Shown: positions 1-10,094, numbered from the stretch's first letter. The stretch: DNA of 64,000 nt from Rhipicephalus microplus (GCF_043290135.1 NC_134705.1:41843771-41907770); one strand, 5' to 3'. Translations and numbers: made by a program. Notes: generated from the letters alone by a model not told the origin.

Positions 1-2
1 TG

Positions 3-1784
3 AGCCCCTTTCTGTTCAATGCAGCTCTCGCACGCCTCATCGACCACATCCCGCGAGCCACTGCTTACGAGCCACTGCGCGTTGCGATTTATGCGGACGA
101 CATCGCACTCTTCACCAGTGGCCCCACCCTTCGTGGTCAACAAGTCCGCGAGGGACTCCAAGCTGCCATTGACGCAGTTGACAGTTTCGTCACAAGCATC
201 GGTCTCCAGCTCTCAGCAGCCAAGACGCAGGCCATGCACGTCCACCCGGAGCGCACGGGGATCTTCTTCGGATCGCAGCTCGTCCTTCGCGGCCACCGGC
301 TCCCGTGGAAGCGCAAAGTGCGCTATCTTGGTCTCACAATCGACCACCGGCTTAACTGGAGCCCCGCACTGGCGTCCATCCGCAGCGACACACGGATGAT
401 TGGCGGCATGGCCTCCCTCATTCTTGCCAATAGCGGGGGCTGCTCCCCGGACATTGCGCTGCGTTTTTTCAATGCGGTAGCGTCGGCCAGGGTTCTCTAT
501 GCCGTCCCACTCGTCGCACTATGACCCGCACAGTGGGACGCGCTGGACACCCTCCACCGTGGCGTTGTACGCCGCCTGTATGGCCTGCCGCGCTCGTCGC
601 CGATCGGCCCCACCCTGGCGGAGGCTGGCGAGACGTCCCTCTCACTTCGGGCGAGAGGCAGTGTGTTGCGCCACATACACCGCATGTACCTCACGTCCGA
701 GGGACGACGCCTGGCTGGACGACTCCTTGATCGTCCCCACTCGGGCATGGGTCAGCGCGCCTTGGAGTACGCTGCGCTCGTGCCCGACCCGCCTTACTGC
801 GGCTTGATCCCGATCCCGCCGCACCAGGATCCTGGTCTCGAGATCAACACCACCATCCCTGGCATCAGATCCAAGAAGCAAACGCCTTGGTCTGCCCTCC
901 CGCAGGAGGCTGTCGCCACGATAGAGGAGCGGCTCGCCGGCCGAGTTCTGCTGTACGCCGACGGCTCAGTCACAGCGGACGGCTCGGCGGCAGCCGCTTG
1001 TTTCGCCTCATCCCTCGGCATCCGTGTGAAGTGCCGCCTTCCCCTGAGTGCCTCCTCCACTGCTGCTGAACTTGCCGCGCTTGATCTCGCGGCAGATCAA
1101 CTCATTGACTTCCTACCCCAGTCGGCAGCAGTGGTGTGTGACTCTCGCGCCGCCCTCCTCCCACTTGCTCGCGGAGAACGTGGCGCCCCCGTTGCGCAAC
1201 GCCTCGCGCGGAAGTTCGCGGTGATCGTGCGGAATGGTTGTGATGTTGTGTTCCAGTGGGTGCCGTCTCATGTTGGACTACTTGGAAACGAGACAGCGGA
1301 CGCACTCGCCAAGGAGGCTCACCACCCCAGCACACCCATTTCGACGTTCATCTGCGCGAGCGATGTTGCGCATCTTCGTATTGCGCGCCATGTGCGCGCT
1401 TTACACCCGGACTGACGTGTGGCAACAGGATACCCCCCACGACCGCTGCCGAAGACCGGCATCAGCAGGCGTACCCGGGCCTTCCTGCTTCGGCTTCGCA
1501 CCGACTGTTCCCGCACGGCTGCAAGGCAGTTCCGATTCACCAGCAGCGGGAGCCCTTCGTGTGCCGAATGCCCGGCAGATGAGACCACCGAGCACATCCT
1601 GCTTCACTGCCCCGGCTACACTGAACAACGCCGGTGGCTCTTCGACGCCTACGGTCGTCTGGGACTTCCACACGGGAGCCTCGACCACCTCCGTTTTCCC
1701 CAGGCCCACCACTCGAGCCTCATGCGGGCCCTCGAGGCCCTACTCGAGTTCTTCGGCGACGCCGCTCTCATCGCGCGCCTCTAG
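3..1784 (+). pseudogene. LINE ORF2: RT end, RNase H, zinc knuckle
   Basis: One reading frame runs the whole length, interrupted only by TGA at 522-524 and TGA at 1413-1415. RT palm motif SPFLFN and the catalytic IYADD box lie at about 3-115. RNase H follows at about 948-1320: aspartate in LYADGS, glutamate in STAAELAAL, aspartate in VVCDSR and the WVPSHVG..NETADALA motif are all present. A C-x2-C-x7-H-x4-C knuckle sits near 1560-1612. In the cell such a protein copies its RNA at a nicked target; here the two stops should block full-length translation. Both stops are one C-to-T change from CGA (arginine), as expected from CpG decay. The start is missing off the left edge. Confidence 0.85.
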
Positions 1785-2172
1785 CGTGGCCTGCACGCAC
1801 GTGTCCGTGTTTGTTTACGTGTCGGGCCACGCCCACGTCCTCTGTGGCTTCGCTCTCATCGCGCGCCCCGCTCCCACGTGTCTGTGTTTGTTTACACTGC
1901 GGGCCACGCCCACCTCCTCTCACTCTTGCCGCGTGGTGCTCCTGTTCCCTCTCCATCCCGGCTCGCCTGACTGCTTTCCCTTTCCCGGGGGCAGCGCGGG
2001 CTGCGTCCGAGACAATCCTCTGTGTCCTCTCTCTCCTATCCTTTCCTCCTCAACCTTTACCTCCCATTCCCCTTCCCCCGCGCGGAGCCGTGTCGGTGAC
2101 TTCGCTTGAAAGACAGTAACAGCTCCGCGCTTTTCTCTTCACTTTCCTCATTAAAGAACCTCTCCGCAAAGA
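1785..2172 (+). repeat. LINE 3' UTR with internal tandem duplication
   Basis: Noncoding tail of the LINE. Two degenerate copies of an approximately 75-bp unit (about 1767-1841 and 1849-1920) share CTCTCATCGCGCGCC and TGTTTGTTTAC blocks. The last 210 bp match 10,130-10,343. Confidence 0.7.
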
Positions 2173-2405
2173 TAAGTTTCTTTACCATTATTACCTATTT
2201 GATGCTTCCTTTCGACAGGGAATGACTTGTTACCTTTTACAGAAGCAGCGCGCTCGGCCCCCACAGTTTTCATTTCGGTAGCCATAGCGGACGACGCCAG
2301 CAGTCATGCATATTCGCAACGCTTTTCTGGTGCAATTATTTAGCACTTCGTAAAGTGAGGGAATGAGCTCCAGCAATACTATACTGATTTCGTTGAGTGA
2401 AGTAC

Positions 2406-2415
2406 CACAATAATA

Positions 2416-2459
<44 letters not shown>
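2406..2459. repeat. (TAA)n microsatellite
   Basis: Nearly uninterrupted AAT/TAA trinucleotide run ending at the Tigger-like terminus. It supplies the TA dinucleotide that such transposons duplicate. Confidence 0.95.
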
Positions 2460-2460
<1 letters not shown>

Positions 2461-2570
2461 AGTCGAAACTCGCATCACGAAAAGAATGCGTCAACACCTT
2501 GCTGAAAACAACCAATGAACCATTCAAGCGTGGTGCAGTAAATACTCACTTGAAGATTCAAACATAGAAT

Positions 2571-2756
2571 TTATTGTGTTGGTTTAAAATATTGAAAAAG
2601 AGTAGCCTGCTTTTTGTTGGCCATGGCGTGTTTGACGACTGCGTCCTCAATATAGTCCAGGCGATCCATAAGTGATAGGCCGGTGCCTTCAATCGCGCCG
2701 CAGTGGCGGCGCACAAGGGCCAAGGCAGCTACGACCTCAGCTGATGTAGGAGCGGG
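2571..2756 (-). pseudogene. Tigger-like transposase, C-terminal end
   Basis: Open reading frame ending in NKKQATLFQYFKPTQ and a stop at 2571. A KKQ-T-L-x-x-F tail is typical of Tigger/CENP-B-like transposases. The piece begins exactly at the gypsy LTR junction. Upstream coding sequence resumes on the far side of the gypsy element at 9815-9913 (acidic stretch beginning AELTDVEIV). Removing the gypsy and one target duplication leaves the two pieces one base out of frame, so an indel occurred before or after insertion. Confidence 0.65.
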
Positions 2757-3496
2757 TGTTACGACCGGCCCCAGCATTGGGATTCTCCGAAGGTTTGCGA
2801 ACCCCTCTGGGAGATCATCGACGTATTCCTGGGATAGCCTGCACGTGAGAGACTGTTACGACCGGCCCCAGCATTGGGATTCTCCGAAGGTTTGCGAACC
2901 CTCTGGGAGATCGTTGACGCATTCCCGGGATAGCCTGCACCTGAGACGGCCTTGCAGCCAAGCGAGAACAAAGGTCGACGCACTGGTTTTGCGCTAAGGA
3001 ACCGAGCAAGAGGAGTTGCGGGGAGAACTGGTTCCTGACCGACTGTGTCGTCGACACCACCTCCCCATTCAGGCTCTTCCCCCTCGCCGGGAGAATTCCG
3101 GAATCTGCTGTGTGAAATGCATTGGTGCTGTGCGTTCATGACCACGTTTGGGCATCTTTAGGGCGTCGTGACCATATTTGGGCATCGTGTTAGGTTGTGC
3201 TCCTCCATGTGTTGTGAGGTGTATTTCCCCTCCCTCGTGGCCGAGGTGCCGGGGCCACCGTATTGGCTGACGATGCGGACAATGCTCCCAGTGTTGGCAA
3301 CGTGTCGCTATAAAATGCCGAAGACGTTTTGAATGCCTCTCTCTCTTCTCTCTTTGGATCAGTTGATCACTTCTCAACATGTAAATAAATCTCTGTCGTT
3401 CGTTCGGGCACCTCTTCTCGCTGAATTGTCGGACGATGGATCCTGTGACGGGGCCAGCTACCGAAAACGAGACCGGCAGGACCCGGAGTCCCAACA
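2757..3496 (+). repeat. 5' LTR of gypsy element
   Basis: Begins TGTTACGACCGG and ends CCCAACA. The first 97 bp are tandemly repeated (2757-2853, then from 2854). A TATAAAA box lies at 3309-3315 and AATAAA at 3384-3389, giving plausible U3-R-U5 order. The same arrangement is in the 3' LTR. Confidence 0.9.
3309..3315 (+). promoter_or_regulatory. LTR TATA box
   Basis: TATAAAA in the 5' LTR, matched by 9627-9633 in the 3' LTR. It is about 70 bp upstream of AATAAA, a spacing common in short-R gypsy LTRs. Transcription start is inferred only. Confidence 0.6.
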
Positions 3497-3499
3497 ACT

Positions 3500-3517
3500 T
3501 GATGGCAGCGGCGGGAT
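3500..3517 (+). promoter_or_regulatory. Candidate primer-binding site (tRNA-Leu-like)
   Basis: Three bases after the 5' LTR, TGATGGCAGCGGCGGGAT is complementary, with two mismatches, to the 3' end of leucine tRNA plus CCA as I remember it. This would prime minus-strand DNA synthesis. The identification depends on a remembered tRNA end and should be treated as tentative. Confidence 0.45.
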
Positions 3518-4011
3518 GCCGATAGCCCCGAAAACGACCACTGGACGGAGTTAGCCCGAAGTCCAACAACGGGGCGACAGGAGAAGGATGACACGAGCTC
3601 GCTCATCGACTTCCAGATGGAACCGAACGGCACTTCTGAGAGGCACGACGCTAGAGGCATGATTGCGAACTGGGTGAGTGCCGGCTTTCTCTGTTAAATT
3701 TTACCAGGCATTTACTCTATGTGTTAAGCAAAAGCTGGTACAGAGTGGCTGTCTTGGTCATTGGGTTAACAGGTAACTTGTGTCAGGCAGAAATTGTGTG
3801 ATAGCTTGGTTAAGCTCTTTCTGTCAGTGGCGTCAAGGTTAACAGTGACAGGGCAGGATTCCGTGTAAGAGCTTTTGAAGCTTTATTTGTAGACTAAGTT
3901 AACGGAAAACTTGAGGCAAGGCATGAATCTAGAGCTGTCGTTGCCGTCAAGGTTAATTAGTTGCAGGACAGGAATCTTTGTGGAACAGAGACAGCGGCAC
4001 TGGAGGCAGCC

Positions 4012-5090
4012 ATGAATCTGAAATCCCTGCGAAAGTCCATGTTGTTGCTACTTGCAAGGGAGTTGAATCTGGAGGTGTCGGACTCTCAAAGAAAGCCAGA
4101 GCTGATAGAGGCGATTCTCGCATTGGGGGCGGAGGATGACCAGCTGTCAGAATGTGTCGAGGAGATTCAGGAGAGGCAAGCGGCAGAGGCCGAAAGAAAG
4201 GCGGTGGAGGCCGAAAGGAAAGCGGCAGAAGCCGAGGCATATAAGATACGAAAGCACGAGCTTGAAATGAAGCGCCTCGAGCTAGAGATTAGCCATAATA
4301 GTAGAGCAGGAGGCAGCGAGACATCCGGTACAGCAGAGCGGGTCAGGTTCAAAATGACGGACCTAATGAGATCGTATAAGCTAGGGGAGGACATTGGGCT
4401 GTTCCTCGTCAACTTTGAGAGAACTTGCGAAAGGCAAAGTTTTGACCAGGAGACATGGCCCCAACGCTTGTTGTCCCTACTTCCGGGGGAGGCATCTGAA
4501 GTAATCACGCGCCTGACGAAAGAAGAGGCCGAAGAATAAAGTAAAGTAAAATCGAGCCTTCTTAAAAAATATAGGTTGTCGGCTGAAGGCTTCCGGCAAA
4601 AGTTCCGAGATGCCGTAAAAGAGAAAAGTTAGTCGTACCCGGAATTTGTCTACAAGTTAATGGCAACATGGGGGAATGGCTTAAGGAGGCGAAGGCGTAT
4701 GGGGATCATGACAGGGCGCTTGAGTGTGTTGGTCTGGAACAATTCTACCAAAGATTGCCAGAAAATGTGAGGTTCTGGGTACAGGACAGACCAGACGTGA
4801 ACACTGTGGCGAAAGCCGCCGACCTCGCGGAAGAATTCGTTACGCGCCGCGCTCTCGGGGTAAGCGTAGAGCCTGGGAACTGAAGAGAAGATTTCAACGG
4901 CCAAAGGCGGCGTCATTCAGAGAGGAGCCGACCAGTCTCGCGGAAACTTCTAAGAATGAGGGTAACAGGGTACCTCACCATGGGGCGTCGGCAGAGGCCA
5001 AGGAGAGGTTTGAGGCAAGGAAATCGGGAGCTTGCTTCAATTGCCAGGAAACAGGGCACTTTGCGGTACATTGCACGAAGCCAAAAGTGG
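4012..5090 (+). pseudogene. Gypsy gag, frameshifted
   Basis: Likely start ATG 4012 (MNLKSLRKSM). An N-terminal helical region is followed by a charged coiled coil of repeated EAERKA units (about 4150-4300) and a capsid-like region. TAA at 4537-4539 and TAG at 4630-4632 interrupt the first frame. The capsid end continues from 4668 in another frame (GLEQFYQRLPENVRFWV), then a third frame carries a basic region and the CCHC knuckle CFNCQETGHFAVHC (about 5035-5077). Intact gag would package the element RNA in a cytoplasmic particle; this copy cannot make it in one piece. Confidence 0.8.
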
Positions 5091-5109
5091 TTTTCTTCTC
5101 CTTAAATGA

Positions 5110-5815
5110 AGGCGACGAGAACATGAAACTGTTGGAGCCCTATATGTACGACCTCACCGTGAACGGCAAGCAGTGTCGGGTTCTTAGAGACTACGCAGCC
5201 ACTATGGACGTCATTCGTCCGTCATTTGTGCAACCTGGACAGTTTTCCGGAGACTGTGCCTGGATTAGGCAAGCCGTGGAGGCAAACAGTCAGTGCCTTC
5301 CCGTAGCTAAAGTGGTCCTTACAGGTGCATTTGGAACGTTGGAGACGGAAGCCGCGGTGTTGCCCAATCTCCCACCTCAGTATCCTTACTTGTTCTCAAA
5401 TAGGTCGTATCAAATGCTTAAAGAGAAAGGCCTCACGTTGGGAGAGCGCATAGTACAGGCACTAACCAGATCAAAGGTGAGAGAACTGGCCGCGAAAGCC
5501 ACAGTCACGGAGGCAACCGAGCCTCACACCGACAATGAACCCAGTCCAGAGTTAGACGTGGAGGTTGACACTCCGATGATAGAGCAACTAGATATCGCCA
5601 TGGCAACAGAGCCACTTCCTAGTAGCACAGAGGATAGCACAGAGGGTGACCCCTTACAGGTGGAAGAAAATACAAAAGAGTTGTGTGTCACGCCAATATC
5701 GGATAACTTAAATCGGCTGCTGGGCGTGAGCACTTCCTCCTTAATAGCAGAACAAAAAGGTGACCTAACTCTAAAGAATTTCCAAGACAGTTCGAAAGAA
5801 GGGGTCGCTAAACGG
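5110..5815 (+). pseudogene. Gypsy protease-like domain and linker
   Basis: Follows the knuckle in the same frame. The segment VNGKQCRVLRDYAATMDVI aligns with the retropepsin active-site loop, but the expected D-T/S-G/A reads D-Y-A here. The region to about 5400 fits a small aspartic protease fold; the remaining acidic linker (rich in E, T, S) is unassigned. The active-site change suggests the protease is inactive, although related tick elements may carry D-S-A, so the ancestral state is uncertain. Confidence 0.55.
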
Positions 5816-7100
5816 AACGTGAAATTCCAAGAAAGGGGTGGCATACTCTATCGTAAATATCTGGACAGGAGAGGAGTGGAGTTTGATCAGCTGGTTGTAC
5901 CTCAGATGTATCGCCCGGACCTACTTTGTTTGGTGCATGGAGGATCATGGTCAGGCCACTTAGGAGTAAAGAAGACGGAAAGTCGTCTCTTGCAGGAGTA
6001 CTAATGGCCCGGATGTTTTAAGGATGTAGAAAGATTTGTAAAATCTTGTGATGCTTGTCAGCGAGTGGGTAAGCCAGTGGATAAGGCGAAGTTTCCAATG
6101 AAGCTGGTGCCCGTAAGCACGGAGCCCTTTCGTCGGCTGGTTATTGACACTGTAGGTTCCTTGCCCAAGACAATCTCGGGCTACCGTCATATCCTGACAG
6201 TAATCTGCCCAGCTACTAAATTTCCGGAGGCGGTCAGAGCTAAGTTCCGTAGAAATAGTAAACGCACTTCTGTCCGTGTTTGCCCGTGTAGGCTTTCCTG
6301 CAGAGATACAGTCGGACCAGTGCACCGTTTTCACTAGTGCCTTAACTACAACCTTCCTAGATAAGTGTGGTATAAAGTTAATACACAGTTCAGTCTACCA
6401 TCCACAATCAAACTCGATAGAGAAGCTTCACTCCGTGATGAAACGAGTGCTGAGAGGCTTATGTTCTGAACGAAAAACTGACTGGGAAATGTGCTTACCT
6501 GCAACGATGTTTGCACTAAGAACTGCACCACATGAGACAACAGGGTTTACGCCAGCGAAACTCGTTTACGGCCGCAGACTGCGATCTCCTCTTCGTATGC
6601 TGAGAGAGTCGTGGGAAGGTCAGGGTGAGGATTCTGTAGTAGTGGAATATGTCCTCACCTTGTTGGATCGTCTAACAAAAGCCCAAGAACTGACCGAGAG
6701 TGCGATGACCAAAGCACAGCAGAAGGCTAAGCTTTACTACGATCGAACAGCTAAAGTGCGACACTTTGCTGCAGGAGACAGGGTCATGTTGTTGAGGCCC
6801 TCCCAAAAGAATAAGCTTGAAGTGCAACGGGTCGGCCCGGCCGAAATTAGGGTGCACGTTAAAGAACCCCAGGTGGTCGAAATTTCCGGAGCCCTCCACT
6901 ACGGCGTCTCTCATAATCATGAAGTGGTTTTGGGACGTTAAACCCCACATATCAATCAATCAATCAATCCGGCCGAAATTACTCAAAAGTTGTCTGACAC
7001 CAACTATGTGGTAAAATTATCAGGAAGTCGTAAGGTGCACCATGTGCATCACAGCAATTTGCTCAAGCCGTATAAAGAACGGGAGGCAATCGTGAACATG
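5816..7100 (+). pseudogene. Gypsy integrase, interrupted
   Basis: Zinc-binding region: histidines in HGGSWSGHLG (about 5936-5965) and the SCDACQRVG cysteines (about 6049-6070). A TAA at 6001-6003 replaces what is probably a tyrosine codon before WPG. The catalytic core has D in VIDTVGSLP (about 6142), D in IQSDQCTVF and E in NSIEKLHSV (about 6415); the frame shifts once near 6240-6276. A GPY-type C-terminal module (NYVVKL..HHSNLLKPY) lies at about 7000-7075, beyond the SINE. Integrase would join element DNA to the chromosome. Its position before RT is the reverse of most gypsy elements. Confidence 0.85.
6850..6968 (+). mobile_element. Ruka-like SINE, 5'-truncated
   Basis: 119 bp of the SINE body and (AATC)n tail, inserted between the integrase core and its C-terminal module. 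The 13-bp duplication CCGGCCGAAATTA lies at 6837-6849 and 6969-6981. Insert plus duplication is 132 bp, a multiple of three, but TAA at 6939-6941 in the SINE ends the frame. It post-dates the gypsy insertion. Confidence 0.95.
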
Positions 7101-8588
7101 ATGTTGAATGTTCCGGAAGAAGTTCCACTAGAATTTCCTGAATTGGCTTCAGAATCTGGTGAAGTCAGGTTCGAGCAAAAGATCGATGACTTAGTATTGA
7201 AGGCACAGCTGACGACGGAGCAAAAACAGGAATTGCATGCTCTCTTGACCGAGTTTCAGTGCAAATTTGTAAGCGAGCCAGGCAGGACATCCGTCCTCAC
7301 TCATGACATAGAGCTTACCTTGCCGGAACCGGTAAGATCTAAGACGTATCGGGTGTCACCTCGCCGGCTTGAGCTAATAAAAGCAGAGGTTAACAGGATG
7401 CTCGAATTGGGCGTGATTGAGCCACGTGAAAGTGATTACACTTCCCCGTTAATTCTTGTGGAGGTACCCGGCAAAGATCCGCGTCCTTGCGTAGACTATC
7501 GTAAGTTAAACCTCATCACCAAGGATCAGACATACCCGATACCCCACATTGAGGAACGCGTCGAGAGGGTAAGCAGCGCGGAATTTATCTCAACGCTAGA
7601 CCTAGTGAGAGGTCACTGGCAGGTGCCGCTCACCGAGAGGGCGAGCCGGTATGCTGCATTTATTTCACCATTGGGGACATTCCGCCCTAAAGTGTTGAGT
7701 TTTGGCCTAAAGAACGCGCCTTACTGTTTTTCAAACTTAATGGATAAGGTTTTGCGGGGTCAAGAGGACTTCGCATTGCCTTACTTAGACGACGTCGCCG
7801 TGTTTTCCTCGTCCTGGCCAGAACACTTGGTGCATTTCATAGCAGTACTGACACGCCTACGCGAAGCAGGTTTAACGGTAAAGGCGCCCAAGTGTCAGCT
7901 AGCAGAAGCAGAGGTACTCTATCTCGGGCATGTTATCGGTCGAGGGCATCGCCGTCCCTCTGCAATGAAAGTGGCAGCTATCCGAGACTTTACCCAGCCC
8001 CGAACGAAAACCGATATTCGGGCTTTTCTTGGAATAGCTGGTTACTATCGTAGGTACATCCCTAGATATTCCGACATTGCCAGCGCTCTTACTGACGCGT
8101 TGCGCAAGACCGAGCCCCAAATGGTCGACTGGGATGAGGAGAAAGAAAAGGCTTTCCGCGTTTTGAAAGCGGCCTTGTCGAGCCAACCTTTGCTTAGTTC
8201 ACCGGACTACTCGAGGCCTTTCATAGTCCAATGCGACGCTAGTGATAGAGGCATGGGGGCAGTTCTTAGTCAAAGGGATGAGGGGGATGAAGAGCATCCC
8301 GTCCTCTATGTTAGCCGGAAACTCACCCTTTGCGAGCAGGTTTACAGCGCTAGCGAAAAGGAATGTGCGTGCTTGGTTTGGGCAGTCCAGAAACTGGCTT
8401 GTTATATTGCCGGAAGCGAGTTCATTGTGGAAGTGGACCATTGTCCTCTCACCTGGCTACAGACCATGTCCTCTAAGAACGGCCGCCTGCTGCGTTGGAG
8501 CCTCGCTTTGCAACAATATACGTTTGACATACGCTACAAAAAGGGTGTACTTCATGGCAACGCTGATGGCTTGAGTCGATGCCCCTGA
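6990..8588 (+). CDS. Gypsy reverse transcriptase-RNase H, open
   Basis: 532-codon open frame. The first 30 residues belong to the integrase C-terminus, so the ATG at 6990 is probably not the natural start; in the ancestor this was one polyprotein. RT motifs: RPCVDYRKLN (about 7486), STLDLVRGHWQVPL, FGLKNAPYCFSNLMD, and the catalytic YLDD at about 7784. The connection domain carries LGHVIGRG and FLGIAGYYRRYIPRYS. RNase H has CDAS (about 8230), SEKE (about 8354) and VDH (about 8430), all three acidic residues. It ends HGNADGLSRCP then stop, directly before noncoding sequence, so nothing follows RNase H. Confidence 0.9.
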   Translation: MSDTNYVVKLSGSRKVHHVHHSNLLKPYKEREAIVNMMLNVPEEVPLEFPELASESGEVRFEQKIDDLVLKAQLTTEQKQELHALLTEFQCKFVSEPGRTSVLTHDIELTLPEPVRSKTYRVSPRRLELIKAEVNRMLELGVIEPRESDYTSPLILVEVPGKDPRPCVDYRKLNLITKDQTYPIPHIEERVERVSSAEFISTLDLVRGHWQVPLTERASRYAAFISPLGTFRPKVLSFGLKNAPYCFSNLMDKVLRGQEDFALPYLDDVAVFSSSWPEHLVHFIAVLTRLREAGLTVKAPKCQLAEAEVLYLGHVIGRGHRRPSAMKVAAIRDFTQPRTKTDIRAFLGIAGYYRRYIPRYSDIASALTDALRKTEPQMVDWDEEKEKAFRVLKAALSSQPLLSSPDYSRPFIVQCDASDRGMGAVLSQRDEGDEEHPVLYVSRKLTLCEQVYSASEKECACLVWAVQKLACYIAGSEFIVEVDHCPLTWLQTMSSKNGRLLRWSLALQQYTFDIRYKKGVLHGNADGLSRCP

Positions 8589-8622
8589 CGCGAGAGGATG
8601 TCTCGAGAACTCTGGCATATTT

Positions 8623-8672
8623 TTTTCCTGACCTAGACAAGGGCTTGTTTTCCTGACCTAGACAAGTGACTG
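8623..8672. repeat. 25-bp tandem duplication
   Basis: Two copies (8623-8647, 8648-8672) of TTTTCCTGACCTAGACAAG plus six variable bases, in the noncoding region between RNase H and the 3' LTR. Confidence 0.85.
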
Positions 8673-9046
8673 TTTTTTTTTTTACTCCTTTAGGTGTACT
8701 TGTTTGAAAACGTTGAAGACACGGCTATCCAGGGTTTTGGGTTCGGTGTGCTTCCAGTGTTGTTGTTTTGTGTCACCTTAACGTATGAGTAACATTTTGA
8801 ATAAATTGTGTATTTCCTTCAATATTAGATAAAGGGGAAAATTGCCTGGTGGAGTTTGGTGGAATTGTCCGGCGCTCACCGGCTGAGTAGTTGTGTTGTC
8901 ATGTGCGTATGTGATGTCTGTTGAGCCCACAATGAAGCAGGTGGTGCACTCTACTTCATCAAAGACGGTCGTCACCAAACCGACTGCCGGCGCTGATCTC
9001 TCCGGACTGTGGCTGCAAACCTCAGCCCATCGAGATCTTTACACCT

Positions 9047-9062
9047 CCCCCCCCCCCCCCCC
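9047..9062. repeat. C16 tract before the 3' LTR
   Basis: Sixteen cytosines, 11 bp upstream of the 3' LTR, where a purine-rich plus-strand primer is expected. Only GCGCGAGAGAC separates the tract from the LTR. Confidence 0.8.
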
Positions 9063-9073
9063 GCGCGAGAGAC

Positions 9074-9814
9074 TGTTACGACCGGCCCCAGCATTGGGAT
9101 TCTCCGAAGGTTTGTGAACCCCTCTGAGAGATCGTCGGCGCATTCCCGGGATAGCCTGCACCTGAGAGACTGTTACGACCGGCCCCAGCATTGGGATTCT
9201 CCGAAGGTTTGCGAACCCTCTGAGAGATCGTCGACGCATTCCCGGGATAGCCTGCACCTGAGACGGCCTTGCAGCCGAGCGAGAACAAAGGCTGACGCAC
9301 TGGGTTTGCGCTAAGGAACCGAGCAAGAGGAGTTGCGGGGAGAACTGTTTCCTGACCGACTGTGTCGTCGACCCCCACCTCCCCATTCAGGCTCTTCCCC
9401 CTCGCCGGGAGAATTCCGGAATCTGCTGTGTGAAACGCATTGGCGCTGTGCGTTCATGACCATGTTTGGGCATCTTTAGGGCGTCGTGACCATATTTGGG
9501 GATCGTGTTAAGTTGTGCCCCTCCATGTGTTGTGAGGTGTATTTCCCCTCCCTCGTGGCCGAGGTGCCGGGGCCACCGTATTGGCTGACGATGCGGACAA
9601 TGCGCCCAGTGTTGGCAACGTGGCGCTATAAAATGCCGAAGACGTTTTGTATGTCTCTCTCTCTTCTCTCTTTGGATCAGTTGATCACTTCTCAACATGT
9701 AAATAAATCTCTGTCGTTCGTTCGGGCGCCTCTTCTCGCTGAATTGTCGGACGATGGATCCTGCCACGGGGCCAGCTACCGAAAATGAGACCGGCAGGAC
9801 CCGGAGTCCCAACA
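9074..9814 (+). repeat. 3' LTR of gypsy element
   Basis: 741 bp, starting TGTTACGACC and ending CCCAACA, with the same 97-bp head duplication (9074-9170, then from 9171). TATAAAA at 9627-9633 and AATAAA at 9702-9707. Differences from the 5' LTR cluster in the first 97-bp unit (7 of 97). Confidence 0.9.
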
Positions 9815-9913
9815 CGGGGCACCATCAGCGCTTGCGGGATCCACCTGGGCAGAGTCTTCATTTGGCTGCTCAGCAGTAGCTTCGGCGACAATCTCCACAT
9901 CCGTGAGCTCCGC

Positions 9914-9969
9914 CGTTCGGAGTTAGGCCTGTCGCGCACCACAGCGCGCGACAGGCCTAACTCCGAACG
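9914..9969. repeat. Perfect 24-bp inverted repeat, 8-base loop
   Basis: Arms 9914-9937 and 9946-9969 are exact reverse complements around ACCACAGC. It lies where the Tigger-like transposase coding sequence breaks off, so it may mark the internal deletion junction. Confidence 0.9.
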
Positions 9970-10094
9970 CACGAACACTGCGAGCACAACGACCGATGCC
10001 TGCCGATGCTACGGGGGAGGAGCTTGCAACAAGTGCGCAGTGTGCCGTTGACACCATAGAGACTGCAACGACTGCAAGCTGCAAGGCTGCGGCG

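Larger units (their letters stand above)
1..2172 (+). mobile_element. LINE with RNase H domain (I/R1-like), 3' half
   Basis: Non-LTR retrotransposon cut by the window start. It carries the end of reverse transcriptase, an RNase H domain, a C-terminal zinc knuckle and a 3' UTR ending near CTCCGCAA. A related 3' UTR reappears at 10,130-10,343, which defines where the element ends. The combination of RT, RNase H and a CCHC knuckle is known from the I, R1 and LOA groups; I cannot choose between them. GC content and CpG are higher than in the flanking DNA. Confidence 0.85.
2757..9814 (+). mobile_element. Ty3/gypsy LTR retrotransposon, INT before RT
   Basis: Complete 7,058-bp element bounded by TG...CA long terminal repeats of 740 and 741 bp and flanked by CGGG (2753-2756 and 9815-9818). 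Internal order: gag, zinc knuckle, degenerate protease, integrase, reverse transcriptase, RNase H. No env-like frame follows. The LTRs differ at roughly 29 sites by eye (about 96% identical), so the insertion is fairly recent. Gag has frameshifts, the integrase has a stop and a frameshift, and a SINE lies between integrase and RT; RT-RNase H is open. Confidence 0.9.
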
